The position numbers and the translations under genes were made by a program. From the NCBI RefSeq assembly GCF_014649995.1, contig NZ_BMUC01000021.1:71382-121269 (forward strand): DNA of 49,888 nt, read 5' to 3'. The stretch's first letter is position 1. Every line of letters starts with the position of its first letter. This document shows positions 16,077 through 23,719 of the stretch, piece by piece. Origin of the DNA: Streptomyces griseoflavus (lineage in GTDB: Bacteria; Actinomycetota; Actinomycetes; Streptomycetales; Streptomycetaceae). The notes beneath the pieces are model-generated. The model saw only the letters and a list, made by a program, of their open reading frames with translations. It was not told where the DNA came from and did no database searches.

Positions 16077-17068
16077 GACTGCTTCCTGACGGCGGGCACG
16101 GTGAGCCGGACACGTGTCCCGATTCCTGTGGTGAGGGCTGTGCGGGCCGGGACGGCCCCGGCCGGGCTCGAGATGTCCAGCATGGCCCCGATCAGCAGCG
16201 CCCGTTCCCGCATCCCGCGAAGACCGGCACCCTCCTGCGCGGCACCGATGCCGCGCCCGTCGTCGGTGACCTCCAGGACGACACGACCGTCCCTGCCGCG
16301 CAGGCTCACCTCCACGTTCCGGGCCTCCGCGTGCCGGGCGGCGTTGGTCAGACTCTCCTGCGCCACACGGTAGATCACCAACTCGGTCTCGTGGTCCAGC
16401 ACGGGAAGATCGGCGTCGAAACGGCGTCGCACGCGCAGCCCGGTGTGCGTGGCGAACTCCGTCGCCAGCGACGTCACCGCACTGACCAGACCCAGGTCGT
16501 CCAGGACGCCCGGACGGAGCCGGCGCACCAGCCGGCGGACCTCGTCCAGGCTCTCCCGGGTGATCTCCTGCGCCTGCTGGAGCTCACCGCGCAGCGGCTC
16601 GGACGCCTCGTCCGCGGCCCGCTTCAGCGCCAGCAGCACGGCGGTCATGCTCTGCCCGACCTCGTCGTGCAGCTCCTGGGCGATCCGGCGCCGCTCGCCC
16701 TCCTGGGCGAGGATGGCACGGGCGCTGCTCGCGGCGCGTTCCCCCTCCAGCCGCTCCAGCATCGCGTTGAAGGAGCTGACCAGCTCGGCCACCTCCCCGC
16801 CACCGCGCACGGGCAGCCGCTGCCCCGGACGCAGCAGGTCGACGGTGGACATCAGCCGGGTCACCCGGTCCAGCGGCGTCAGCCCGATGCGCAGCAGGGC
16901 GGCGTTGGCCACGAGCATCACACCGAGTCCGCCCACCAGGATGACCGCCTCGGTGAGCAGCACCGGCACGGACACGGTCACCGGAGCCCACAGCAGCAGC
17001 GCCGTGGCACTGCCCAGCACCACGGCATTGAGCCCGAAGATCCGCCAGTACAGGGACACGGAGGTCAC
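16073..17068 (-). CDS. Membrane sensor histidine kinase (HisKA_3 type)
   Basis: 331 residues. Two membrane segments (about 8-30 and 34-58) with almost no extracytoplasmic loop, a HAMP-like linker (60-110), the phospho-acceptor His134 in QELHDEVGQSM, and a HATPase domain ending in VTDDGRGIG and GLRGMRERA. The near absence of an external domain means the signal is probably sensed in the membrane or cytoplasm. It is the first gene of the kinase/regulator/small exported protein unit and diverges from the DksA-like genes. Confidence 0.92.
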   Translation of the reverse strand: MTSVSLYWRIFGLNAVVLGSATALLLWAPVTVSVPVLLTEAVILVGGLGVMLVANAALLRIGLTPLDRVTRLMSTVDLLRPGQRLPVRGGGEVAELVSSFNAMLERLEGERAASSARAILAQEGERRRIAQELHDEVGQSMTAVLLALKRAADEASEPLRGELQQAQEITRESLDEVRRLVRRLRPGVLDDLGLVSAVTSLATEFATHTGLRVRRRFDADLPVLDHETELVIYRVAQESLTNAARHAEARNVEVSLRGRDGRVVLEVTDDGRGIGAAQEGAGLRGMRERALLIGAMLDISSPAGAVPARTALTTGIGTRVRLTVPAVRKQS

Positions 17069-17237
17069 GCCTTCCTCTTTCTCGTCTGCCTCTACTGTCG
17101 GTCACCGCTCATTCTTTCGCGGCGGCGGCCCCCATGGTCCCGGCGGACAGCGCACAGCGTGCCCGCCGCGCACCGCCCGGGTCGATGGGCCCCGCGCCCC
17201 ATTTCCCACGGCCCGCCCGACCCATGCCGAGCGGGGT

Positions 17238-17251
17238 GGGTCCTCGGACCC
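17238..17251. promoter_or_regulatory. DosR/OsdR-like palindrome in divergent region
   Basis: GGGTCCTCGGACCC has perfect 6-bp arms around a 2-bp centre and fits the GGGnCnnnnGnCCC pattern used by dormancy-type NarL regulators. It lies between the kinase gene and the first DksA-like gene, among several further short inverted repeats built on ATGGG/CCCAT. A NarL-family regulator is encoded next door, but binding is inference. Confidence 0.35.
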
Positions 17252-17340
17252 GTCACAGATGGGTACCGCGCCCAATGGGCCCCAAGCGGAAAGCGGGCGA
17301 TGGTGGGGGCATCATCCGTACGTCTTGAGGAGGCCCCTCC

Positions 17341-17667
17341 GTGTCGCTCGACCTGCCCCGCACCGAACCGCGCTCCGTCAACCCGGCCGCGGACGAGGTC
17401 CGTCAGCGGCTCGAACACGCCCGAACGACCCGCCTCGCACAGCTCAAGGCCCTCGACGACACCGGGCAGAACCCCGGTGACCACCTGATGTCCAACCAGA
17501 AGGACGCCATCAAGCGCGTCCTCACGGAGATCGACGAGGCCTTCGCCCGGGTCGAGGACGGCACCTACGGCACCTGCCTGGGGTGCTCCAAGTCCGTGCC
17601 GCCGGAGCGACTGGAGATCCTCCCGCACACCCGGTACTGCGTCGCCTGCCAGAGCCGAGCCGCCTGA
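17341..17667 (+). CDS. DksA/TraR-family C4 zinc-finger protein (copy 1)
   Basis: 108 residues. A helical N-terminal half (about 18-75) is followed by a four-cysteine zinc finger, CLGC-x17-CVAC, the DksA/TraR signature. Such proteins enter the RNA polymerase secondary channel and modulate promoter use, often together with ppGpp. The DxxDxA tip of enterobacterial DksA is not obvious. GTG start with GAGGAGG upstream. It is followed 46 bp later by a second member of the family. Confidence 0.9.
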   Translation: MSLDLPRTEPRSVNPAADEVRQRLEHARTTRLAQLKALDDTGQNPGDHLMSNQKDAIKRVLTEIDEAFARVEDGTYGTCLGCSKSVPPERLEILPHTRYCVACQSRAA

Positions 17668-17713
17668 TCCCCCTTCGTTCCGTCCTTCTCGCCCGCTCTG
17701 CCCAAGGGGTGCA

Positions 17714-18082
17714 GTGGTGACCCATCAGACCATCGACGAGCCCGACACGGTCCTCACACCCGAGGACCTCGCCGCGCTGCGCGAGAACCTGCACGAGCAG
17801 CTGCTGTTCCGACAGGAGCAGCTGCGGCAGTTCGCCTCCACGACCCGTGCCGACGACCGCCGCCGGCAGGCGGACGCCGCCCAGCTCGAGGTCGGCGTCA
17901 AACTCGCCGCCTCCGCGCGCATGGTGCTCGCCGACGTCGAGGCGGCACTCGCCCGGATGGAGTCCGGGAACTACGGCACCTGTCATCTGTGCCGCCGCCC
18001 GGTCGAACGCCACCGCCTGCTGATCGTCCCCCAGGCCCGCTACTGCGGGCGCTGCCAGCAGGTGAGGGAGGCCGGCCGGTGA
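17714..18082 (+). CDS. DksA/TraR-family C4 zinc-finger protein (copy 2)
   Basis: 122 residues, with the zinc finger CHLC-x17-CGRC at about 90-114 and a longer helical N-terminal part than copy 1. The two zinc fingers are clearly related (GTYGTC versus GNYGTC before the first Cys), but the rest has diverged, so this is an old duplication. The start is one of two tandem GTG codons; 17717 has better spacing from AAGGGG. The stop overlaps the start of the MreB-like gene by 4 bp. Confidence 0.88.
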   Translation: MVTHQTIDEPDTVLTPEDLAALRENLHEQLLFRQEQLRQFASTTRADDRRRQADAAQLEVGVKLAASARMVLADVEAALARMESGNYGTCHLCRRPVERHRLLIVPQARYCGRCQQVREAGR

Positions 18083-18882
18083 CCGTGATCCGGCACCCCC
18101 GGCCGGCTCCGGTACGTCACCGGCACTGGCCGCTGTGCAGGCGCTGCTCAGGGATCGCTCTCGACCTGGGCAGCGCCCGCACTCGCGCGTGGATCGCGGG
18201 GCGGGGGATGGTCCTCGACGTGCCCACCGTGACCTTCCCCGGCACCGGTGCCGTCCACCCCATCCAGCGCGGCACCATCGTCGACACCGCCGGCACGGCC
18301 CGCATGCTGGACCGGCTGCTCGGCCACCGGATGCCCAGGATCGGCCGCCCCCTCGTCGTCCTCACCGCCCCCGTCCTGGACGGGCTCGCCTTCCGGACCG
18401 CGGCCCGCGCGGCCGTGGAGATCCTGCGGCCGCGCTCCGTGCTGACGGTGCCCGGCGCGCGGGCGGTGGCGCTGGCCGCGGGCGCCGACCACGTCCGTCC
18501 GCTGCTGGTCGTGGACATCGGCGCCCACCTCACCGAGGTGGTGCTGCTCGCGGACGGCGCGGTGACCGACGCCCGCCGCACCGCGCTGGGCACCGGAGAC
18601 CTCTCCGACGGCACGGAACCCGAACTGATCACCGAGGCGGTGACCGGCATGGTGACGGCGATGCTGCGGCAGGACCGCACCTCCCTCACCCGCACCGCCC
18701 TGCGCCGCGGCGTCCTGCTGGCCGGCGGCGGGGCGCTGCGCCCCGACATCACCCGCGACCTGCCCGACAGCCTCGGCTGCCCGGTCCAGCCGGTGCCGTC
18801 CCCGCACACCGCCGCCGTCCGGGGCGCCGCCGGCCTCCTCGCCGCGGCCCACCACCACCCCTCCGCCACCGGAACCCTCTGA
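18079..18882 (+). CDS. Shortened MreB-like actin-fold protein
   Basis: 267 residues, against about 340 for MreB. Actin-fold motifs are present: phosphate-1 IALDLGSARTRAW, phosphate-2 LLVVDIGAHLTEVV and the adenosine motif VLLAGGGALRPDI. The missing length suggests loss of one or more subdomains, as described for the third MreB-like gene of S. coelicolor (SCO6166). An extra N-terminal segment carries a CRRC motif just before phosphate-1. The GTG start overlaps the second DksA-like gene, so the two are translationally coupled. Whether it forms filaments is unknown. Confidence 0.82.
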   Translation: MTVIRHPRPAPVRHRHWPLCRRCSGIALDLGSARTRAWIAGRGMVLDVPTVTFPGTGAVHPIQRGTIVDTAGTARMLDRLLGHRMPRIGRPLVVLTAPVLDGLAFRTAARAAVEILRPRSVLTVPGARAVALAAGADHVRPLLVVDIGAHLTEVVLLADGAVTDARRTALGTGDLSDGTEPELITEAVTGMVTAMLRQDRTSLTRTALRRGVLLAGGGALRPDITRDLPDSLGCPVQPVPSPHTAAVRGAAGLLAAAHHHPSATGTL

Positions 18883-18925
18883 CCCACCCCGAATGCCTGC
18901 GGCCCCGCGCGAAGGGAGATACGAC

Positions 18926-19549
18926 GTGGCGGGCGAGACAACTCCGGCACAGCCGCCCCCCGGCGCGCCCTCGCGTCCCCTGCCGTGGCGCCGGCGGCGC
19001 AACCCCCTGCGCCGTCGCACCGACCGGCTGCAGACCTGGATCGGCCTCGGCGTGCTGGTCGCCGTCCTGGCCGTGGCGCCCGTGACCGCCGTCGTCGTCG
19101 GCGACGTCGCCCGCGGCCACTACGAGGACCTCGCCCGTCACCAGACGCAGACCAGGTACGAGACGGACGCGACGCTCACCCGGGACGCGCCCCGTCACCC
19201 GGAGCCGGGCTCGGACGAGGAGAAGCACACCCGCTACCCGGTCGAGGTCCGTGTCGTCACCCGCGAGGGCCGCACCCGCACCACCCGCGCCGAGGTCCGG
19301 CCCGGGCTGAGCGCCGACAACACGGTACGCATCTGGATCACCGAGGACGGTGAGGCGACGGAGCCGCCGCTGACGTCGAAGGAGGTCCGCAGCCGCACCA
19401 CGGGCTGGGCCCTCCTCGCCGCCATGGGCGTCGCCCTCACCGGCGCCGCCGCCCACGCCCTGACCGCCCTCGTGCTGCGCCGCCGCAACCTGGCCGACTG
19501 GGACACGGCCTGGGCGGAGACCGCACCCCGCTGGACGACACCCACCTGA
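18926..19549 (+). CDS. Rv1733c-like membrane protein
   Basis: 207 residues. A basic N-terminal cytoplasmic part is followed by a membrane helix (about 38-60), an extracytoplasmic middle domain rich in charged residues, and a second helix (about 160-185), with a short C-terminal tail. This two-helix layout with the NPLRRRTDRLQTW motif before helix 1 is typical of the Rv1733c family of actinobacterial membrane proteins, which are dormancy-associated in mycobacteria and of unknown function. GTG start with AAGGGAG upstream. It follows the MreB-like gene by 43 bp and is probably in the same operon. Confidence 0.82.
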   Translation: MAGETTPAQPPPGAPSRPLPWRRRRNPLRRRTDRLQTWIGLGVLVAVLAVAPVTAVVVGDVARGHYEDLARHQTQTRYETDATLTRDAPRHPEPGSDEEKHTRYPVEVRVVTREGRTRTTRAEVRPGLSADNTVRIWITEDGEATEPPLTSKEVRSRTTGWALLAAMGVALTGAAAHALTALVLRRRNLADWDTAWAETAPRWTTPT

Positions 19550-19585
19550 CCCGGTGCGCCCGGGCGAGCGCCCGCGGCGCGACGG

Positions 19586-19765
19586 TCAGCCGGAGCAGCG
19601 CCCCGACGCCCTGCCCGGCCGGCCCGGTGTCGTATTCCCGGCCGGGTACAGCGTGCCGGTGGCGCGCAGTCGCTCCAGCCGCCGCTTCACAGCCGTACCG
19701 GACAGCCCGGCCACCGCCCGCGGCTCGGTGAGGGGCGCACGGTCGTCCCGGCGCAGCGCGGGCAT
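19586..19765 (-). pseudogene. Relic of an Lrp/AsnC-type regulator (HTH only)
   Basis: A 59-codon frame reads as an AsnC helix-turn-helix: ALRRDDRAPL, a disturbed helix, then GLSGTAVKRRLERLRATGTL. The ligand-binding half of a normal roughly 150-residue Lrp protein is absent and the frame ends in low-complexity sequence. The segment before the ATG (LADRTGE) resembles a decayed start of the same domain. This is probably a gene remnant; a functional HTH-only protein is less likely. Confidence 0.45.
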
Positions 19766-19935
19766 CTCGCCTGTCCGGTCCGCGAGACCTGGCCCGGTTC
19801 GAAACATTCGCTGATGTGTCGTCAGGCTTCGGGTCGCTCGTCGACGTGACCGAGTCCTGCTTGAACTTGACTTGGTCAAAGCGACGTCTGAACTGCGGAT
19901 ACCCCAGAAGGAGCACGCTCCGGGTGCAGCGAAGA
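19766..19935. other. Non-coding stretch before xlnB
   Basis: Together with the AsnC relic this fills the 485 bp between the Rv1733c-like gene and xlnB. It is less GC-rich than its surroundings and holds GACTTGGTCAAAG-type sequence around 19870, a possible distal promoter. I see no open frame that looks coded. Confidence 0.4.
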
Positions 19936-19961
19936 TTTCGAAACATCGACCGAAACTGTTG
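19936..19961 (+). promoter_or_regulatory. Xylanase-type CGAAA operators upstream of xlnB
   Basis: TTTCGAAA (19936-19943) is followed by CGAAACTGTTG (19951-19961), which matches nine of eleven bases of the perfect CGAAACTTTCG palindrome found before the bxl operon at 27747. Palindromes of CGAAA-n-TTTCG type are described upstream of Streptomyces xylanase genes. TTGACG boxes follow at 19959 and 19966, but the -10 box is uncertain. Confidence 0.55.
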
Positions 19962-20033
19962 ACGCTTGACGCGCACAGGCCAACACTGTCCGGCATCGAC
20001 CTCCCCATCGAGCCGTCACAGGAGGCGCACCAC

Positions 20034-21044
20034 ATGAACGTGTCCGTCCGCCCCGAGGGCCGCCGCCGCGGCCGCCTGCTGCTCAGCGTCAGAAGTGTCT
20101 GGACGATCGCGCTGGCCGCCGTCACCGCGCTGCTCCTGACCGCCACCACCGCCACCGCCGCCGTCACCACGAATCAGACCGGCACCAACAACGGCTGGTG
20201 GTACTCGTTCTGGACCGACGCCCAGGGAACCGTCTCCATGGACCTGGGCTCCGGCGGCAACTACAGCACCCAGTGGCGCAACACCGGCAACTTCGTCGCC
20301 GGCAAGGGCTGGAGCACCGGCGGCCGCAAGACCGTCAACTACTCCGGCAGCTTCAACCCGTCCGGCAACGCGTACCTGACGCTCTACGGCTGGACCACCG
20401 GCCCGCTCATCGAGTACTACATCGTCGACAACTGGGGCACCTACCGGCCCACCGGCGAGTACAAGGGCACCGTCACCACCGACGGCGGCACGTACGACAT
20501 CTACAAGACGACCCGGTACAACGCCCCCTCGATCGAGGGCACCAGGACCTTCGACCAGTACTGGAGCGTCCGGCAGTCCAAGCGCACGGGCGGCACCATC
20601 ACCAGCGGCAACCACTTCGACGCCTGGGCGAGCAAGGGCATGAACCTGGGCAGCCACAACTACATGATCATGGCCACCGAGGGCTACCAGAGCAGCGGCA
20701 GCTCCAACATCACGGTGAGCGAAGGCTCCGGCGGTGGCGGCGGCAACGGCGGCGGTGGTGGCGGAGGCGGCAACAACGGCGGCTGCACCGCGACCCTGTC
20801 GGCAGGCGAGCGGTTCGGCGACCGGTACAACCTCAACGTCTCGGTGAGCGGCTCCAGCAACTGGACCGTCACCATGAAGGTGCCGTCACCGGCGAAGGTC
20901 TCCTCGACCTGGAACGTCAGCGCGTCCTACCCCGACAGCCAGACGCTCGTCGCCAGGCCCAACGGCAGCGGCAACACCTGGGGCACCACCATCCAGACCA
21001 ACGGCAACTGGACCTGGCCGACGGTCTCCTGCAGCGCCGGCTGA
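20034..21044 (+). CDS. xlnB: Endo-1,4-beta-xylanase, GH11 with C-terminal CBM2
   Basis: 336 residues, secreted. A signal peptide covers about 1-42 with a basic start and an ALA-rich core. The GH11 jelly roll spans about 44-229, with catalytic glutamates Glu127 (GPLIEYYI) and Glu216 ([10 protein letters not shown]). A Gly/Asn linker (about 230-255) leads to a family-2 carbohydrate-binding module (256-336) closed by Cys residues. It cuts internal beta-1,4 bonds in xylan. ATG with AGGAGG about 8 bp upstream. The next gene, 25 bp on, is an acetyl xylan esterase with almost the same binding module, the xlnB-axeA arrangement known from S. lividans. Confidence 0.95.
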   Translation: MNVSVRPEGRRRGRLLLSVRSVWTIALAAVTALLLTATTATAAVTTNQTGTNNGWWYSFWTDAQGTVSMDLGSGGNYSTQWRNTGNFVAGKGWSTGGRKTVNYSGSFNPSGNAYLTLYGWTTGPLIEYYIVDNWGTYRPTGEYKGTVTTDGGTYDIYKTTRYNAPSIEGTRTFDQYWSVRQSKRTGGTITSGNHFDAWASKGMNLGSHNYMIMATEGYQSSGSSNITVSEGSGGGGGNGGGGGGGGNNGGCTATLSAGERFGDRYNLNVSVSGSSNWTVTMKVPSPAKVSSTWNVSASYPDSQTLVARPNGSGNTWGTTIQTNGNWTWPTVSCSAG

Positions 21045-21068
21045 CCCCGTCCGAGGAGGACCCCTCAC

Positions 21069-22076
21069 ATGAGCACCGGACAACGACAGCCGGTCACCCG
21101 CTACCTGCTCCCGGGTCTGGCCGTCGCCGCACTGACCGTGGCGGGAACCGTGACGTCGACCGTCAACGCGCCCGAGTCGCACGCGGCCGCCTGCAACGGC
21201 TACGTGGCACTCACCTTCGACGACGGCCCCCAGGCAGGCACCACCACCAACCTGCTCAACGCGCTCAGGCAGAACGGGCTGCGGGCCACGATGTTCAACC
21301 AGGGCCAGTACGCCGCCGCCAACCCCGCCCTGGTCAAGGCCCAGGTCGACGCGGGTATGTGGGTCGCCAACCACAGTTACACCCACCCCCACATGACCCA
21401 GCTGAGCCAGGCCCAGATGGACTCGGAGATCGCCCGCACCCAGCAGGCGATCGCGAACGCCGGCGGCGGCACACCGAAGCTGTTCCGGCCGCCGTACGGC
21501 GAGACCAATTCGACCCTGCGCTCGGTGCAGGCCAAGTACGGTCTGACCGAGGTCATCTGGGACGTCGACTCGCAGGACTGGAACAACGCGAGCACCGACG
21601 CCATCGTGCAGGCGGCGTCCCGGCTCACCAACGGCCAGGTGATCCTGATGCACGACTGGCCGGCCAACACCGTCGCCGCGATCCCGCGCATCGCGCAGAA
21701 CCTCGCCTCCCGGGGCCTGTGCACCGGCATGATCTCCCCGCAGACCGGCCGTGCGGTCGCCCCGGACGGCTCCGGCGGCGGGGGAGGGGACGGCGGTGGC
21801 GGCGGGGGGACCGCGTGCACCGCGACCCTGTCGGCGGGCAGCCGCTGGGGCGACCGCTACAACCTCGACGTCTCGGTCTCCGGCGCGAACAACTGGACCG
21901 TGACCATGAAGGTGCCGTCACCGGCGAAGGTGTCGGCGACCTGGAACGTCAGCACGTCCTACCCCGACAGCCAGACACTCGTCGCGAAATCCAACGGCAG
22001 CGGCAACACCTGGGGGGTGACGATCCAGACCAACGGCAACTGGACCTGGCCGACGGTCTCCTGCGCCACGAACTGA
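21069..22076 (+). CDS. axeA: Acetyl xylan esterase, CE4 with C-terminal CBM2
   Basis: 335 residues, secreted (signal peptide about 1-40). The CE4 NodB domain has the metal and catalytic residues Asp51-Asp52 (LTFDDGPQ), His102 and His106 (HSYTHPH), [16 protein letters not shown] and the His of ILMHDW. A poly-Gly linker (about 235-250) leads to a CBM2. The length and layout match S. lividans AxeA. It removes acetyl groups from xylan, opening it to XlnB. ATG preceded by GAGGAGG. Transcribed with xlnB; a strong hairpin follows. Confidence 0.93.
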   Translation: MSTGQRQPVTRYLLPGLAVAALTVAGTVTSTVNAPESHAAACNGYVALTFDDGPQAGTTTNLLNALRQNGLRATMFNQGQYAAANPALVKAQVDAGMWVANHSYTHPHMTQLSQAQMDSEIARTQQAIANAGGGTPKLFRPPYGETNSTLRSVQAKYGLTEVIWDVDSQDWNNASTDAIVQAASRLTNGQVILMHDWPANTVAAIPRIAQNLASRGLCTGMISPQTGRAVAPDGSGGGGGDGGGGGGTACTATLSAGSRWGDRYNLDVSVSGANNWTVTMKVPSPAKVSATWNVSTSYPDSQTLVAKSNGSGNTWGVTIQTNGNWTWPTVSCATN

Positions 22077-22104
22077 ACCGTCACAGCGGAACCCGCTGGA
22101 CGAG

Positions 22105-22139
22105 GGCGAGCCGCAGCGAGCACCCCGCTGCGGCTCGCC
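22105..22139. terminator. Hairpin terminator between convergent genes
   Basis: GGCGAGCCGCAGCG (22105-22118) pairs perfectly with 22126-22139 across a 7-nt loop. It lies between the axeA stop and the stop of the convergent alpha/beta hydrolase gene. Confidence 0.8.
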
Positions 22140-22149
22140 GCACGCCCGG

Positions 22150-22791
22150 TCACAGACGCTCACCGAACCACTCGGCGGCGAGCCGGGCGACCTCCTCCAA
22201 CGCCCCCGGTTCGGGGAAGAGATGGGTCGCACCGGGCACCACGTGCACCCGGTGTTCACCGGGCAGCCGCTCCGCGGCCCGGCGGTTCAGACCGAGGACC
22301 GTCTCGTCGTCACCCCCGACGACGAGCAGCACCGGGGAGGCGACCAGCGCCAGCGCGTCGCCCGCCAGATCCGGACGTCCGCCCCGTGACACGACGGCCG
22401 ACACCCGCGCGGGCCGCTCCGCCGCCGCCACCAGCGCGGCCGCCGCACCCGTGCTGGCCCCGAACAGTCCCACCGGAAGGTCCACGGTGTCCGGACGCTG
22501 CCCCAGCCAGTCGATCGCGTGCGCCAGCCGCCGGGACAGCAACCCGATGTCGAACCGGTGCTCTCCCGTCCCGGCGTCCTCGCGTTCCTCCTCCTCCGTC
22601 AGCAGGTCGAGGAGCAGTGTGCCGAATCCCGCCGACCGCAGTGCGGCGGCGACGGCCCGGTTGCGGGGGCTGTGCCGCGAACTGCCGCTGCCGTGCGCGA
22701 ACAGCACCATCCCGCGCACCTCGGCGGGAATCTCGAGATCACCGGCGAGAGCCGTCCCGCCCGAGGGAATCGTCACGGTCGCCGACAGCAT
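22150..22791 (-). CDS. Alpha/beta hydrolase (dienelactone hydrolase-like)
   Basis: 213 residues. The nucleophile elbow GLFGASTGAAAAL carries the catalytic Ser, the oxyanion strand is MVLFAHGSGSSRHSPRN, and the acid/His pair is expected in VVGGDDETV and PGATHLFPEPG. The sequence is like the cytoplasmic hydrolases often fused or linked to phosphoribosyltransferases in actinobacteria. The ATG at 22791 is chosen because GAGGAGGGG precedes it. It begins 13 bp after the stop of the DUF2267 gene and is probably co-transcribed with it. Substrate unknown. Confidence 0.85.
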   Translation of the reverse strand: MLSATVTIPSGGTALAGDLEIPAEVRGMVLFAHGSGSSRHSPRNRAVAAALRSAGFGTLLLDLLTEEEEREDAGTGEHRFDIGLLSRRLAHAIDWLGQRPDTVDLPVGLFGASTGAAAALVAAAERPARVSAVVSRGGRPDLAGDALALVASPVLLVVGGDDETVLGLNRRAAERLPGEHRVHVVPGATHLFPEPGALEEVARLAAEWFGERL

Positions 22792-22804
22792 GCCCGCCCC
22801 CTCC

Positions 22805-23209
22805 TCACGGGGACTCGTCGGCCCGGCCCGAGGGCAGCAGGCCACCGATGTCCCTGGGCAGCGCCGCGACCACCTTCTCGGTCAGCTCGGGAGCGAGGGC
22901 GGCGTCCAGCACCTCCAGTACGGCGGCGGCCTCCAGGAGCGCGGCGTCCTCGTCCGTCTCCGCACGGCCGGCGATCCGGCCGGCGAACGTCGTCAGACCG
23001 AAACGCTCGTCCTCCGCGACGGCCTCCCTGGCCTGCCGCATGGGTGCCGCCAGGGTCGGCGGCAGCTGGGCGGCGACGTGGCCCGTGAGCCCGGACGGCA
23101 GCCGTTCGGCCAGCGTGGTCAGCACGGCACGGGTGGCCATTTCGGCTGAACCCCGGTCCGGCAGCCGCGTGAGGGCCTGTACTTTTCCGATGATCTCGTC
23201 GTGCTGCAT
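22805..23209 (-). CDS. DUF2267 family protein
   Basis: 134 residues, soluble, mostly helical. The pattern IIGKVQALTRLPDRGSAEMATRAVLTTLAERL followed by two similar helical blocks fits DUF2267, a small family common in actinobacteria and often encoded with stress or redox proteins. No catalytic motif is visible. First gene of a two-gene unit with the alpha/beta hydrolase. Confidence 0.8.
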   Translation of the reverse strand: MQHDEIIGKVQALTRLPDRGSAEMATRAVLTTLAERLPSGLTGHVAAQLPPTLAAPMRQAREAVAEDERFGLTTFAGRIAGRAETDEDAALLEAAAVLEVLDAALAPELTEKVVAALPRDIGGLLPSGRADESP

Positions 23210-23339
23210 GAGGTGACGTCCTTCCTCATGGTGCGGTGGTCGCCCACGAGTACCCGGTACGGCTCTTGGATACCGGTTTGCCCCGGTGACGAACGGCTAC
23301 CCGGCCGCCCTCCGCACGCGACCGAGGAGGTGCGCCGCG

Positions 23340-23675
23340 ATGCGCGACGAAGAGACCGACCGGGCCGGGAAGCCCGTCTCCCGCGCCCACTCCGGAACGA
23401 TCGGCCGCCGATTCCCTCGCTCCGGCACCGAACCGGTCACCGCCCGCAGCCCGCTGCGGCTGCGGGCGGTGCTCGCCGGCGTCTTCCTCCCGCTGTTCGT
23501 CGCGGGCTGCGCCCTCTTCGCCGTATGGGCTGCGGACGCCGGCCCGGGCGACAGCCCCGGCCGGGGCCCCCTGATCTTCATCGCGGCGGTCTGCGGATTC
23601 CTCGCCCTGACGGCCCTCCTGGACCTCGTCGTGGTCCTGCGCCGCCTGCGCCGCGAACGCGGCACCGGCCGCTGA
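23340..23675 (+). CDS. DUF6343-like small membrane protein
   Basis: 111 residues. RSGTEPVTARSPLRLRAVLA precedes two membrane helices (about 43-65 and 75-98) and a basic C-terminus, the layout of DUF6343 proteins as I recall them. The ATG at 23340 is preferred to the upstream in-frame GTG because GAGGAGG lies nine bases before it. Function unknown. It diverges from the DUF2267 gene. Confidence 0.75.
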   Translation: MRDEETDRAGKPVSRAHSGTIGRRFPRSGTEPVTARSPLRLRAVLAGVFLPLFVAGCALFAVWAADAGPGDSPGRGPLIFIAAVCGFLALTALLDLVVVLRRLRRERGTGR

Positions 23676-23682
23676 CCCGCCG

Positions 23683-23712
23683 CCGGGCGGTCACGGTCCC
23701 GTATCCGCCCGG
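23683..23712. terminator. Weak hairpin between convergent genes
   Basis: CCGGGCGG (23683-23690) and CCGCCCGG (23705-23712) form an 8-bp stem with a 14-nt loop between the stops of the DUF6343-like gene and the convergent nitroreductase gene. Confidence 0.5.
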
Positions 23713-23719
23713 TCGCGGC

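Noticed and set aside
19790-19815. GGTTCGAAA resembling a tRNA T-loop
   Set aside because: No acceptor stem, anticodon arm or CCA-compatible ends can be drawn around it.
20727-20780. GGC-rich repeats in xlnB, and similarly in axeA near 21773-21810
   Set aside because: These encode ordinary glycine linkers between the catalytic and binding domains.
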